64,000 nt of DNA from Candidatus Rhodoblastus alkanivorans (GCF_022760755.1 NZ_JAIVFP010000001.1:2150001-2214000), one strand, 5' to 3'; positions 27,551-38,489 are shown, counted from the first letter of the stretch. Numbers and translations: made by a program. The notes: generated from the letters alone by a model not told the origin.

Positions 27551-28654
27551 ATGGCGCTGTCGGAGCAGGACATGCGCTTTTTTCGCGCCGCGCTCGCGTT
27601 AGGCCGGCGCAATCTCGGCGCGACCGCGCCCAATCCGGCGGTCGGCGCGCTGGTCGTGCGCGACGGCGTGGTGGTGGGTCGCGGCTGGACGGCGCCTGGC
27701 GGGCGTCCGCACGCCGAGACCCAGGCGCTCGCTCAGGCCGGCGATCTGGCGAGAGGGGCGACGCTTTATGTGACGTTGGAGCCCTGCGCCCATCACGGCA
27801 AGACGCCGCCCTGCGCCGAAGCCGTGGCAGCTGCGGGAATAGCGCGCGTCGTCGGCGGCCCTACCGACCCCGACGACCGGGTGGCGGGCGAAGGCTATGG
27901 TCTGCTGCGGCGCGCGGGACTCGAGGTCGAGGCCGACGTTCTGCCGGAGGAGGGGCGGCGCGCCCATCGCGGCCACATCCTGCGAGCGACCGAGGGCCGG
28001 CCGATGGTGACGCTGAAGATCGCCGAGACGGCGGATGGGCAGGCGGCGGGCGGCCCGCACGATCGTCGCCTTGCGATCACCGGCGCTGCGGCCAATCTGC
28101 GCACCCATGTCCTGCGCGCGCTGCACGACGCGATCATGGTCGGGGTCGGCACGGCGCTCGGCGACGATCCGCTGATGACCGTGCGCCTGCCGGGCTGCAA
28201 TCGCAAGCCCTTGCGCGTGGTGCTCGACGCCCGGCTCGACCTGCCTTTGCGTTCTCGGCTGGTCGTCGGCGCGCGGGATTTTCCGACGCTCGTCTTCTGC
28301 GGCGCCGAGGCCGCGCCGGCGCGCCGCGTCGCGCTGGAAGATCACGGCGTCGAAATCGCGACCTGCACATTGACCGATGGCCGGATCGACCTCGGCGCCG
28401 CTTTGCGCCAGCTTGGCGCGCGCGGGATCACCCGGGTTTTTTCCGAAGGCGGGCCGCGTGTCGGCGCCGCTCTGATCGCGCAGGCGCTCGCCGATGAAAT
28501 GATTCTGTTCACGGCTCCGAAACCGCTTGGGCGCGAGGGTGTGGAGTCGCTGTCGCCGCAGGCGCGCGAGACACTGGCGGACCCGGGCGTCTATCGCATT
28601 ATGGAACAGGGATTGCTCGGCGCCGACCGTTTCATCCATTACGAAAGAAACTGA
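27551..28654 (+). CDS. ribD: Bifunctional diaminohydroxyphosphoribosylaminopyrimidine deaminase / 5-amino-6-ribosylamino-uracil reductase
   Basis: 367 residues from ATG 27551. The N-terminal deaminase has the zinc site HAETQAL and LEPCAHHGKTPPCAEAV. The C-terminal RibD_C reductase includes RPMVTLKIAETADGQAA, IMVGVGTALGDDPLMTVR and FSEGGPRVGAALIA. It carries out the second and third steps of riboflavin synthesis. It is followed directly by ribE (stop then ATG). The initiator GTP cyclohydrolase II is not in this window. Confidence 0.95.
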   Translation: MALSEQDMRFFRAALALGRRNLGATAPNPAVGALVVRDGVVVGRGWTAPGGRPHAETQALAQAGDLARGATLYVTLEPCAHHGKTPPCAEAVAAAGIARVVGGPTDPDDRVAGEGYGLLRRAGLEVEADVLPEEGRRAHRGHILRATEGRPMVTLKIAETADGQAAGGPHDRRLAITGAAANLRTHVLRALHDAIMVGVGTALGDDPLMTVRLPGCNRKPLRVVLDARLDLPLRSRLVVGARDFPTLVFCGAEAAPARRVALEDHGVEIATCTLTDGRIDLGAALRQLGARGITRVFSEGGPRVGAALIAQALADEMILFTAPKPLGREGVESLSPQARETLADPGVYRIMEQGLLGADRFIHYERN

Positions 28655-29275
28655 ATGTTCACTGGCCTCATCAGCGACGTCGGAACGCTCCTGTCGGTTG
28701 AGCCGCGCGGCGACCTCAAGCGGCTCAGGATCGCGTCGCATTATCCGCATGACAGTCTCGCGATGGGCGCCTCGGTCGCCCATAACGGCGTCTGCATGAC
28801 GCTCGTCGGCTTCGGCCCGCGCGCCGAGGGCGACTCCTATGTCAGCTGGCACGAGGCGGACGCCGCGGCGGAGACCTTGGCTGTGACCACCGCGGGCGCC
28901 TGGGCGCCGGGCGAAAAGATCAATCTGGAGCGGGCGCTGCGGATCGGCGACGAACTCGGCGGCCATTTGGTGTCGGGCCATGTGGACGGCGTCGCGACCA
29001 TCGCGTCGCGGCGCGATTTTGACAATATGGCGCATTTCGAGATCGAGGCGCCGAAGGCTCTGGCGAAATTCATCGCCGAAAAAGGCTCCGTGGCGCTGGA
29101 TGGAACCTCCCTCACGGTGAACAAGGTGGAGAAAACCCGCTTCACCATTCTGCTCATTCCGCACACGCTGGAAGTGACCAATTGGGGCGGCCGCATGGCC
29201 GGCGACAAAATCAATATCGAAGTGGACACGATGGCGCGTTACGCCGCGCGGCTCGCCGAGGCGGCGGGTGAGTAA
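28655..29275 (+). CDS. ribE: Riboflavin synthase alpha subunit
   Basis: 206 residues starting MFTGLISDVGTLL, the classic opening of riboflavin synthase. Two lumazine-binding repeats are visible: MGASVAHNGVCMTL with later GGHLVSGHVDGVA, and the second SVALDGTSLTVNKVEKTRF. It dismutates two 6,7-dimethyl-8-ribityllumazine molecules to riboflavin. It directly abuts ribD. Also called ribC in some annotations. Confidence 0.95.
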   Translation: MFTGLISDVGTLLSVEPRGDLKRLRIASHYPHDSLAMGASVAHNGVCMTLVGFGPRAEGDSYVSWHEADAAAETLAVTTAGAWAPGEKINLERALRIGDELGGHLVSGHVDGVATIASRRDFDNMAHFEIEAPKALAKFIAEKGSVALDGTSLTVNKVEKTRFTILLIPHTLEVTNWGGRMAGDKINIEVDTMARYAARLAEAAGE

Positions 29276-29465
29276 GGCTCGGGTTCCGCTTTCGAGCCAT
29301 GGGGAGGCGCTTATCCTTGCGCCAGGATTGCGTCCAGCAGTCAGGAAAACCGGGCGTCCATATCCTCGCGGCGCCGGCGGAGGTCGCGGCGGCCGCGCGT
29401 TGCCGGCGTCGAAGGATGTGCGCCCGTCCCGGAACGATCCACGACGGGCATGGCCTGACGGTCTC

Positions 29466-29999
29466 TCAGCTCTGAGGAAGCTGTCCGCCGGGCGTCAGCT
29501 TGTCGATCAGATGGGGCAGGGCCTGGGCCAGAAGCTGTGACATCTGGGCCGGGTCGATGCCGGCCTGCTGGGCAATTTCCGCGATCTTGCCCTGGCCGAT
29601 GACCGAATTGATCTGATCGGCGGTGATCGGCTGGTTCTGCCCCGTGCCAACCCAGGAATTCGCCTGCTGGCCGAGGCCGGCGTTGCGGAACTGCTCCAGA
29701 AGCGAACCAAGGCCGCCGGAAACGGCGGCGCCTGAGGCCGCGCCGGCGAGCGCGCCGCCGAGTTGGCTGTTGGCGACGCCGCTCAACATGCCGCCGAGCT
29801 GGCCGAACAGGCCGCCGCCGGAGGCCGGCGGCTGTTGCTGTGGCGCCGGCTCCGGCGCGGGAACGGGCGCGTCTTGTTTGCCGCGGCCGAAGAAATGGCC
29901 GAGAATCAAGGCGCCGGCCGCGATCAGCAGGGGCTTGGTGAAATCGCCGCCGGGGACAGCCTTATTGGTTTCGCTGACGGCGTCGTCGAGTAAACCCAT
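29466..29999 (-). CDS. YidB-like (DUF937) protein
   Basis: 177 residues, ATG 29999 preceded by GAGGAGG. It has an N-terminal hydrophobic segment (PLLIAAGALILGHFFG), a Pro/Gln linker, a Gly/Ala/Leu-rich region (GGALAGAASGAAVSGGLGSL), and a C-terminal helical PITADQINSVIGQGKIAEIA followed by AGIDPAQMSQLLAQALPHLID, the YidB/DUF937 signature. Function unknown. It is transcribed opposite to the flanking rib genes, so it is an insertion between ribE and ribH. Confidence 0.8.
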   Translation of the reverse strand: MGLLDDAVSETNKAVPGGDFTKPLLIAAGALILGHFFGRGKQDAPVPAPEPAPQQQPPASGGGLFGQLGGMLSGVANSQLGGALAGAASGAAVSGGLGSLLEQFRNAGLGQQANSWVGTGQNQPITADQINSVIGQGKIAEIAQQAGIDPAQMSQLLAQALPHLIDKLTPGGQLPQS

Positions 30000-30185
30000 G
30001 ATTTCCTCCTCAAGAGAGGCGCTCCGTCACATCTGACGGCCGGCGCAGTCTGTCTTTCCCGAAACTTTCGCGCAAGTGACGAATTTCTCTTTTATAGAGG
30101 TCGAGTCTGCGCTCAACTAAGGCGCGTTTACCCCAATTCCGGGCGTGCCGCGGACATTCGAAGCCTGCGTTCGAGGAGACAGGTC

Positions 30186-30443
30186 ATGGGCATTCTGAGC
30201 TGGATCATTTTCGGCCTCATCGCCGGCTTCATCGGCAGCAAGCTGGTCAATAAGGAAGGCCAGGGCATGTTGATGAACATCGTGCTCGGTATCCTCGGCG
30301 CGGTCGTCGGCGGTTACATCGCCACTTTGCTCGGCATGGGCGGCGTCAACGGCTTCAACATCTATAGCCTGATCATCGCGATCGGCGGAGCCGTGGTGGT
30401 GCAGGTGATCTATCGCGCCTTCACCGGCAGCAGCAGGCTGTAA
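30186..30443 (+). CDS. GlsB/YeaQ/YmgE-family small membrane protein
   Basis: 85 residues, ATG 30186 behind GGAGACAGG. Three hydrophobic helices with the family pattern ILSWIIFGLIAGFIGSKLV, MNIVLGILGAVVGGYIA and IYSLIIAIGGAVVVQVIY. This is the transglycosylase-associated (Transgly_assoc) family, small inner-membrane proteins of unknown function often induced by stress. Confidence 0.88.
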   Translation: MGILSWIIFGLIAGFIGSKLVNKEGQGMLMNIVLGILGAVVGGYIATLLGMGGVNGFNIYSLIIAIGGAVVVQVIYRAFTGSSRL

Positions 30444-30578
30444 CGAAACCTTCGTCCCAGCGTCTTCCGGCGAAATGCGCCGCCCGGGTTCGCGCCGGCG
30501 CCTTTCCTGTTGCGCGGCCGCGGCGGGCGTACTACTCAACGGCGCCTCTCCGGCAAGTCGAGTAGAGCACAGGAACCC

Positions 30579-31061
30579 ATGGCAGAGCCAAGCCGAGCGC
30601 CCGAAGCGCGGACATCCGTCGCGGGCGCGCATTTTCTGATTGTCGAAGCGCGGTTCTACGATTCCATCGGCGAATTGCTGCTCGACGGCGCGACGCGGGC
30701 CCTGGACGAGGCCAAGGCGCGTTGGACGGTCGCGCGCGCGCCAGGCGCGCTCGAAATTCCGGCCGCGATCGCCATCCTGCTCGACGCCGCTGAAAAGGCG
30801 GGCGCGCCCTATGCCGGCGCTGTCGCGCTCGGCTGCGTGGTGCGCGGCGAGACTTACCATTTCGAGATCGTCGCGGGCGAAAGCGCGCGGGCGCTCATGG
30901 ACCTCGCGGTCGCGCGGAAAATTCCGCTCGGCAACGGGATTCTCACCACCGAGAACGAGGATCAGGCCGTCGAACGCGCCGACCGGAAAAAACTCGACAA
31001 GGGCGGGGACGCCGCCCGCGCCGCGCTCGCCATGTATCGTCTGAGAGAGGGAGCGCACTGA
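30579..31061 (+). CDS. ribH: 6,7-dimethyl-8-ribityllumazine synthase
   Basis: 160 residues from ATG 30579 with AGGA upstream. Landmarks: the [20 protein letters not shown] opening, [34 protein letters not shown] (catalytic His in TYHFE), and [16 protein letters not shown]. It condenses 3,4-dihydroxy-2-butanone 4-phosphate with the RibD-pathway pyrimidine to give the lumazine used by riboflavin synthase. It shares its last base with the nusB start (TGATG). Confidence 0.95.
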   Translation: MAEPSRAPEARTSVAGAHFLIVEARFYDSIGELLLDGATRALDEAKARWTVARAPGALEIPAAIAILLDAAEKAGAPYAGAVALGCVVRGETYHFEIVAGESARALMDLAVARKIPLGNGILTTENEDQAVERADRKKLDKGGDAARAALAMYRLREGAH

Positions 31062-31516
31062 TGGCGGCCGAAAATCGCTCCGCCGCGCGGCTCGCCGCCG
31101 CCCAGGCGCTTTACCAGATGGAGCTGACCGGCAAGGGGCTGAACGAGATTTTCGCCGAATTCGAGACCTGGTGGATCGGACGCGAGGTCGAGGGCGAACA
31201 GTACAAGCCGGCGGAAATCGCCTTTTTCCGCTCGATCGTCGCCGGCGTGCTGGAAAATCAAGTCGAGATCGACCGCGCGGTGGACCGGACGCTCGCCGAG
31301 GGCTGGCCTTTGCGCCGGGTCGAGGCGCTTATGCGCGCCATTCTGCGCGCCGGGGCCTTCGAACTGATGCGCCGCGCCGATATTCCGGCGCGGGTGGCGA
31401 TCAAGGAATATGTCGATGTCGCCGGGGCATTCTTCGCGCGCGACGAAGCCGGCATGATCAACGCCGTGCTCGACGCCTTGGCGCGCAAATGCCGCGCCGA
31501 GGAATTTTCGGCCTGA
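31061..31516 (+). CDS. nusB: Transcription antitermination factor NusB
   Basis: 151 residues, all-helical. The N-terminal SAARLAAAQALYQMELTG is the typical NusB arginine-rich RNA-binding helix region. The C-terminal AILRAGAFELMRRADIPARV and KEYVDVAGAFFARDEAGMIN are strongly conserved. NusB with NusE (S10) binds boxA in rRNA leaders. Start ATG 31061 overlaps the ribH stop by one base; followed by thiL after 23 bp. Confidence 0.95.
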   Translation: MAAENRSAARLAAAQALYQMELTGKGLNEIFAEFETWWIGREVEGEQYKPAEIAFFRSIVAGVLENQVEIDRAVDRTLAEGWPLRRVEALMRAILRAGAFELMRRADIPARVAIKEYVDVAGAFFARDEAGMINAVLDALARKCRAEEFSA

Positions 31517-31539
31517 CGCAAGACCAAGGGGGAGGTTTC

Positions 31540-32526
31540 TTGGACGAAGCTGACCTCATCGCCCGTTATTTCGCGCCTTTGGCGGGGCCGGGGGGGCTTG
31601 GGTTGCGCGACGACGCGGCGCTTGTCGCGCCGCCGGCGGGGGCGGAAATCGTGCTCACCGCCGACGCTTTGGTCGCGGGCGTGCATTTCTTCGCGGGCGA
31701 TCCGCCGGAGGCGATCGCGGCCAAGGCGCTCGCGGTCAATCTCTCCGACCTCGCCGCCAAGGCGGCCGATCCGCTCGGATTCCTGCTCACCATCGCCCTG
31801 CCGGGCGACTGGACGCCGCAATGGCTTGAAGTCTTCGCCAAGGGCCTGGGCGATCTGGCGCGCGAATCGCGCTGTCCGCTGCTCGGCGGCGATACGGTGG
31901 CGACGCCCGGGCCGCTGACCTTGTCGATCACGGCGCTGGGATCGGTCCCGGCCGGACGGATGATTCGGCGCGCGGGGGCGAAGCCTGGCGACCGTCTTTA
32001 TGTTTCGGGAACGATCGGCGACGCGGCTTTGGGTCTTGCCCTGCGCCGGGCCGAGCTGGAGGGCGCGCCGGCCCCGCCATGGGTGGATGCGCTCGACGCC
32101 GCGCAAAAGGCGCATCTCGTCCGCCGCTATCTGGTCCCTGAGCCAAGGCTCGCCCTGACGCCAGCCTTGCGCGCCTGCGCCAGCGCGGCGATGGACGTTT
32201 CCGACGGCCTCGCCGGCGACCTGAGCGCCCTTTTGCGCGCGTCCGGCGTTGGCGCGCGCGTCGATCTGCGCGAGGCGCCGCTTTCGCCGGCCGCCGCCGC
32301 CGCCCTGCGGGCCGATCCCGGCCTGTTCGAGATCCTGTTCTCCAGCGGCGACGACTACGAAATTTTATGCGCGGCGGCGCCGGAGCAGGCCGTGCGTTTC
32401 GAGGCGCTGGCCGGGGGCGCCGTCACGGCGATCGGCGAGGTCGGGCCGGCTTCCGCAGGCGCCGTCTTCCTCGGGCCAGACGGCGATAAGCTGAATTTCG
32501 CGCGGGACCGCTACAGCCACTTCTGA
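31540..32526 (+). CDS. thiL: Thiamine-monophosphate kinase
   Basis: 328 residues with a probable TTG start at 31540: GGGGGAGG ends four bases upstream and there is no nearby ATG. LRDDAALVAPPAGAEIVLTAD, the following GVHFF, and LAVNLSDLAAKAADPLG carry the metal/ATP-binding Asp residues of the PurM/ThiL fold, with MDVSDGLAGD in the second half. It phosphorylates thiamine monophosphate to the active diphosphate. The ribH-nusB-thiL order is widespread in proteobacteria. Confidence 0.93.
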   Translation: MDEADLIARYFAPLAGPGGLGLRDDAALVAPPAGAEIVLTADALVAGVHFFAGDPPEAIAAKALAVNLSDLAAKAADPLGFLLTIALPGDWTPQWLEVFAKGLGDLARESRCPLLGGDTVATPGPLTLSITALGSVPAGRMIRRAGAKPGDRLYVSGTIGDAALGLALRRAELEGAPAPPWVDALDAAQKAHLVRRYLVPEPRLALTPALRACASAAMDVSDGLAGDLSALLRASGVGARVDLREAPLSPAAAAALRADPGLFEILFSSGDDYEILCAAAPEQAVRFEALAGGAVTAIGEVGPASAGAVFLGPDGDKLNFARDRYSHF

Positions 32527-32721
32527 TTCTTTCCAAAGCCGGCCTATTCGACCAACGACGGAGCGGTTTTGATCTGGCGGGGCCTTGGCCGGCGTTGCGG
32601 GCGCGCAAGCTTTGTGGAAGATTGCGCGCAACAAAAATTGATCCCGGACATTGCCAGCGCCGGGGAGGATGCGTCAGCTTTTGCCCGGCCAGGGTGAATT
32701 GATGAAAAAGGGGCGGAACGA

Positions 32722-34860
<2,139 letters not shown>

Positions 34861-34893
34861 TCGCCGCGGCGCTTCGGAGAGCTCGGCTTAAGG

Positions 34894-34923
34894 ACCCCGC
34901 GGATCGCTTCCGTGGGGTTTGTC
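34894..34923 (+). terminator. Rho-independent terminator after hppA
   Basis: A 10-bp stem ACCCCGCGGA (34894-34903) / TCCGTGGGGT (34909-34918), with one G-T wobble, a five-base loop, then a short T-rich run. It lies 34 bp after the hppA stop, and also 3' of the minus-strand small gene, so it may serve both. Confidence 0.7.
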
Positions 34924-34928
34924 GTCGG

Positions 34929-35123
34929 TTATGCGCGATCGTCGCAAATGGCGCCGGCAATTCTGCTGTATTCGTCGAGCGCGGCCCTGAGGGCAAGTTT
35001 CGCCTCGGTGATTTCGGCTTCATTGCCGCTCTTGAGCGCCTGAAGCAGCCGTTCCTCGGCGTCCCTGAGCAAAGTTGAGGCCGAATTGAAGCGCGGAAAA
35101 TCTGGCTGGTCTTCGATACCCAT
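34929..35123 (-). CDS. Small hypothetical protein, third gene of the cbpA-cbpM group
   Basis: 64 residues, MGIEDQPDFPRFNSASTLL onward, predicted helical and charged (AEERLLQALKSGNEAEITEA), with no signal or membrane segment. It starts 12 bp after cbpM, on the same strand, with GAGG ten bases upstream, which supports translation as part of that operon. No family recognised. Confidence 0.5.
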   Translation of the reverse strand: MGIEDQPDFPRFNSASTLLRDAEERLLQALKSGNEAEITEAKLALRAALDEYSRIAGAICDDRA

Positions 35124-35135
35124 GGCGTCGCCGCC

Positions 35136-35429
35136 TCATTTCGAAGGGCGCTCCTCTCGGAGCGCCTTGACCGCCTCCATCAGGTCGCGTGTGACGCGCC
35201 GCAAGCCGTGGAGCTGATCGACGAGATCGAGAACGATCGGAATGCCCTCGCGATTGACGCCGAGGTTTCGCAGGTCGCGGATGAAATGCGCCCTTGCGAG
35301 GTCGACGTCCGAAAAATCGCGTCCGGCTTCGGTTTCGCGCGGCAGGAGCCAGCCTTCCGCACACCAAATTTCGAGTTCTTCCGCTTCGATCCGCGCCTGA
35401 AGAATGAATGTGCGGCTCTGCATCGTCAT
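35136..35429 (-). CDS. cbpM: Chaperone modulator CbpM-like protein
   Basis: 97 residues: a MerR-type helix bundle with LEIWCAEGWLLPRETEAG and SDVDLARAHFIRDLRNLGVN followed by VLDLVDQLHGLRRVTRDLME. In E. coli CbpM binds the J-domain of CbpA and inhibits its co-chaperone and DNA-binding activities. Its start overlaps the cbpA stop by four bases (ATGA), so the pair is translationally coupled. Confidence 0.85.
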   Translation of the reverse strand: MTMQSRTFILQARIEAEELEIWCAEGWLLPRETEAGRDFSDVDLARAHFIRDLRNLGVNREGIPIVLDLVDQLHGLRRVTRDLMEAVKALREERPSK

Positions 35430-36322
35430 GTCTCCGTGGTCTGGCGGGGGCTATATTCTCCGCGCCAGCCGGCGACGAATTTTTCAAGTTCCGGATCAGG
35501 TTTTTCCGGCAACATGATCTTCAGTGTGACGAATTCGTCGCCGCTGGTTCGGTCGAGCCGCCGCGCGCCTTTGCCCCTCAGCCGCAGCACCGCGCCCGTA
35601 TTCGTCCATTTCGGCACTTTCATCATGACCTTGCCGGTCGGGGTCGGCACGACGACCTCTCCCCCGAGAACCGCCTCGCTCAGCGAGATCGGCAGTTCGA
35701 GATGGATGTCGTCGCCCTTGCGGGTGAAAATGCGGTGCGGACGGACCTGGATTTCGATCAAGGCGTCGCCGGGAGGCCCATTGCCGAGCCCCGGCCTTCC
35801 CTTGCCGCGAAGCCGCAGAATCTGGCCTTCGTTCGTGCCCTCAGGGATTCTGACGTCGAGCGCGGAGCCGTCCGGGAGCACGATCTGCCTTTCGCCTCCG
35901 TTGATGGCCTCGAGAAAATCCAGTTCGAGCCGATATCGAATGTCGGCTCCCCGCATATGGGCGCGGGCCCGGCCCGCGCGGCTGAACACCTGCGAGAGAA
36001 TGTCTTCGGCGTCGCCGAAATCCTCATATCCGGCGTCGCTGGCGTAGGGAGAGGCGCGATCCGAGAAATCGCGATAATAATGATGCGCCGGCCGCTCGGC
36101 GCCCGACGCGTCGATCTCGCCGCGATCGAATCGGGCGCGTTTTTCCGGATCGCCCAGAATGTCGTAGGCGGCGGTGACCTCCTTGAAGCGCTCCTCGGCC
36201 TTGTCGTTCCCGGGATTTAGGTCCGGGTGCAGCTTCTTCGCGAGCCGCCGGTAGGCTTTCTGGATTTCGTCCTGGGAGGCCGATTTTTCGACGCCTAAAG
36301 TGAGGTACGGATCCGCGGACAA
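35426..36322 (-). CDS. cbpA: Curved-DNA-binding DnaJ-family co-chaperone (CbpA)
   Basis: 298 residues. An N-terminal J-domain (YLTLGVEKSASQDEIQKAY, with HPD in KKLHPDLNPG) is followed by a Gly-poor linker and two DnaJ C-terminal beta domains (GTNEGQILRLRGKGRPG; KGDDIHLELPISLSEAVLGG). It lacks the zinc-finger of true DnaJ, which fits CbpA. It stimulates DnaK and can bind curved DNA. It overlaps cbpM. Confidence 0.92.
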   Translation of the reverse strand: MSADPYLTLGVEKSASQDEIQKAYRRLAKKLHPDLNPGNDKAEERFKEVTAAYDILGDPEKRARFDRGEIDASGAERPAHHYYRDFSDRASPYASDAGYEDFGDAEDILSQVFSRAGRARAHMRGADIRYRLELDFLEAINGGERQIVLPDGSALDVRIPEGTNEGQILRLRGKGRPGLGNGPPGDALIEIQVRPHRIFTRKGDDIHLELPISLSEAVLGGEVVVPTPTGKVMMKVPKWTNTGAVLRLRGKGARRLDRTSGDEFVTLKIMLPEKPDPELEKFVAGWRGEYSPRQTTET

Positions 36323-36466
36323 GCGGGCCTCCCGTCACGATGAGAACAAGGGACGCCAAGCTTAGTTCGAAGCCGGCTCGAAAGGCAACTGACGGGACGC
36401 GTCAGCGCGCGGGCGCTCGCCGCACGGCGCGGGCTCGCCAAAGTCGCTGATTGCCGCGATCGATTG

Positions 36467-36964
36467 TCAGAGCTTGTACTGGAACTTGCCCATCTGGCCG
36501 AGAAGGGTCTGGAGCAGGCGGTTTTCGCCGCCGCCGGTGACCGTCTTATTGGTGGTGAAATCGACCACCCTGCCATCCTTCAGCCCGTAATTGGCGGTGC
36601 GGACGACCTTCTTGCCGCTGTCGAAATAGACCGCGAACACCCGTTGTTTGGTGACCTTCGCGGGCATGGCCGGAATCATGCGCTCGACCCGCTGGCTGAT
36701 ATAATACCAGGCCTCCAGGCCCACGGTGGAGGTGGTGGAAGGCGTGCCGAGCAGAACCAGCACCTGTTCGGCGGGCATGCCGGGGCGGATCTGCGCGACG
36801 GTCTGGTCGTCGAATATATAGCCGCGATGGATGACGGTGTCGTCGAGCGTGGAGCAGCCCGAAAGCGAGGCGAGAGGCAGCGCAATGGCGAGGGCAAGAG
36901 CGCCGCCGGCGAGGATCCGGCGCGGATGAACCCGATCCTTGCGCCAATTCATCTTCGCCCGCAT
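36467..36964 (-). CDS. bamE: Outer-membrane protein assembly lipoprotein BamE (SmpA/OmlA)
   Basis: About 165 residues from ATG 36964, with GGAGAG at good spacing; ATG 36979 and 36952 are alternatives. The signal ends in the lipobox PLASLSGCS. The mature part has the SmpA_OmlA fold: VAQIRPGMPAEQVLVLLGTPS, the GLEAWYYISQR strand, and VFAVYFDSGKKVVRTANYGL. It is a component of the BAM complex that inserts beta-barrel proteins. It is divergent from the cytochrome bc1 chaperone gene, a conserved alphaproteobacterial arrangement. Confidence 0.92.
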   Translation of the reverse strand: MRAKMNWRKDRVHPRRILAGGALALAIALPLASLSGCSTLDDTVIHRGYIFDDQTVAQIRPGMPAEQVLVLLGTPSTTSTVGLEAWYYISQRVERMIPAMPAKVTKQRVFAVYFDSGKKVVRTANYGLKDGRVVDFTTNKTVTGGGENRLLQTLLGQMGKFQYKL

Positions 36965-37144
36965 CCAGACTCTCCGCATTTTCCCGCAAGTTTATCGCGT
37001 TCGCTCTGGCGTGCGCCAGACCCTCCCGCAATTTTACCCTTGCATCCCATCGCGCACACGCCTACCCCCCGGCGAGGGCAAAAGCAAGGCCAAGGCTCCG
37101 ACGGCGCGCGGCGCGCCAGGCGAATTGTCACGGGAACGAACAGC

Positions 37145-37663
37145 ATGATTTTCGGTCTTTTCCGTAAAGACCCGCTGGAAGATCAGGTCGCGCGGCTGCA
37201 TCGCGCGGTCATCTCCCAATCGCGTCTGGCGGCTTTTTTCCTGCCGCCCTATGACGTCGCGGACACATTCGAGGGACGTTTCGAGATTGTCACCCTCAAC
37301 GCCGGCCTGCTGTTGGGGCGCCTGAGTCTCCTGCCCGAGCCGGGGCCGGCGCTTGCGCAATCCTTGGCCAACGCCATTTTCTCCGGTTTCGACGACGCCT
37401 TGCGCGAGGTCGGCGTATCGGACGTCGGGGTGCCGAAGAAAATGAAGAAGCTCGCCCGGGCTTTCATGGGGCGGGGGAACGCCTATGCGCAGGCTTCCGC
37501 CGAGGGCGAGGAGGCGCTGGCGGCGGCGCTCGCCCGCAACGTTCTGGACGGGAACGGCGACGGCGCGCCGCTCGCCGCCTATTTCCTGCGGGTCAGGGCG
37601 ACGCTCGACGAGACGCCCCTGGAAGTCTTTTTGCGCGGCGAGGCTCCTTTTCCGCCGCCCTGA
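37145..37663 (+). CDS. Ubiquinol-cytochrome c chaperone (CBP3) family protein
   Basis: 172 residues from ATG 37145. IFGLFRKDPLEDQVARLHRAV, FEIVTLNAGLLLGRLSLLPE and DDALREVGVSDVGVPKKMKK with the following ARAFMGRGNAY match the Ubiq_cyt_C_chap domain, used in assembly of the cytochrome bc1 complex. The stop codon lies inside the first copy of a 21-bp tandem repeat. DUF177 follows 96 bp later. Confidence 0.9.
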   Translation: MIFGLFRKDPLEDQVARLHRAVISQSRLAAFFLPPYDVADTFEGRFEIVTLNAGLLLGRLSLLPEPGPALAQSLANAIFSGFDDALREVGVSDVGVPKKMKKLARAFMGRGNAYAQASAEGEEALAAALARNVLDGNGDGAPLAAYFLRVRATLDETPLEVFLRGEAPFPPP

Positions 37664-37700
37664 CCCGGTTTACCCAAGGCCTGACCCGGTTTACCGAAGG
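37659..37700 (+). repeat. 21-bp perfect-length tandem direct repeat
   Basis: Two contiguous copies, CCTGACCCGGTTTACCcAAGG (37659-37679; 21 bases split here by the variable base) and the same with G at the lower-case base (37680-37700). The first copy contains the stop codon of the CBP3-like gene. Confidence 0.85.
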
Positions 37701-37759
37701 ATTGTGCTCCGGCCGCAAGTCCATGCGAGGCGCCGACAGAGAAACTAAGGAGGGAAGCG

Positions 37760-38332
37760 ATGATTGAAGCCCATGATTCAACGGGCGCGCCGCCCTTTTT
37801 CCGGCCACTGGCCGTCGAATCGGTCGGGGAGAACGGCCTGCGCCTCGATCTGGAGGCGAGCGAGGCGGAATGCGCGGCCCTCGCTGCTCAGGACGGCCTC
37901 ATCGCCATCCGCAGGCTGCGGGTCGAGGCCGACGTGACGCGCCGCGGACGCGACCGGCTGCTCGTCAGGGGGCGCGTAGGGGCCATTGTAACCCAGAGTT
38001 GCGTGGTCTCCCTGGAGCCGTTCGACTCGGAAATCGACGAAGAATTCGAGGTGGAATTCGCGCCGGAAGCCGAAGCCGAGGCGGCCTATGCCCAGGCCAT
38101 GGCCGCGATCGAGGCCGCTCACGACAAGGCGGCGGCGCTCGCCGCGCAGCCCGATCCGCCCGACCCGATCATCGGGGGCCGTATCGATCTCGGCGCGCTG
38201 GCGGCGGAATTCCTCGCGCTCGGGCTCGATCCCTATCCGCGCAAACCCGGCGTACAATTCGCCCCCCTGATCGAGGACGCCGGCGAAGAGCCCTCGCCCT
38301 TCGCCGCTCTGGCGAAGCTGAAAAAGGAATGA
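37760..38332 (+). CDS. DUF177 (YceD-like) protein
   Basis: 190 residues; ATG 37760 behind AAGGAGG. The domain runs from VESVGENGLRLDLEASEAEC through VVSLEPFDSEIDEEFEVEF to GGRIDLGALAAEFLALGLDP, the YceD/DUF177 signature. YceD proteins are linked to 23S rRNA/L32 biology and plsX in many bacteria. Here, as usual in alphaproteobacteria, it precedes plsX without rpmF between them. Confidence 0.88.
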   Translation: MIEAHDSTGAPPFFRPLAVESVGENGLRLDLEASEAECAALAAQDGLIAIRRLRVEADVTRRGRDRLLVRGRVGAIVTQSCVVSLEPFDSEIDEEFEVEFAPEAEAEAAYAQAMAAIEAAHDKAAALAAQPDPPDPIIGGRIDLGALAAEFLALGLDPYPRKPGVQFAPLIEDAGEEPSPFAALAKLKKE

Positions 38333-38402
38333 GGGCCGTGCCCGCAAAGGCCGGGCAGGGCTTGCCAAGCGCCGCGCAACGTCTATTGTCCCGCCCTCCT
38401 GG

Positions 38403-38445
38403 AGCATGATCCCCAAAAGCGGGACCCACTTTTCGGGATCATGCT
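38403..38445. repeat. 43-bp palindrome between DUF177 and plsX
   Basis: Arms AGCATGATCCC...AAAAG and CTTTT...GGGATCATGCT form a near-perfect inverted repeat with a GGGACCCA centre. This class of GATCATGC-ended palindrome is scattered through Rhizobiales genomes. It could fold into a strong hairpin in the 157-bp gap, ending the upstream message or stabilising it. Confidence 0.8.
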
Positions 38446-38489
38446 GAAACGAAGACCTTCGACCGAGCCGAAATCGGAGTTTGACGGGA

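Noticed and set aside
27599-29164. 521-residue minus-strand frame over ribD-ribE
   Set aside because: Antisense shadow of two well-conserved genes.
29276-30578. FMN riboswitch for the rib genes
   Set aside because: No RFN-element consensus blocks seen in the gaps before ribH or ribD.
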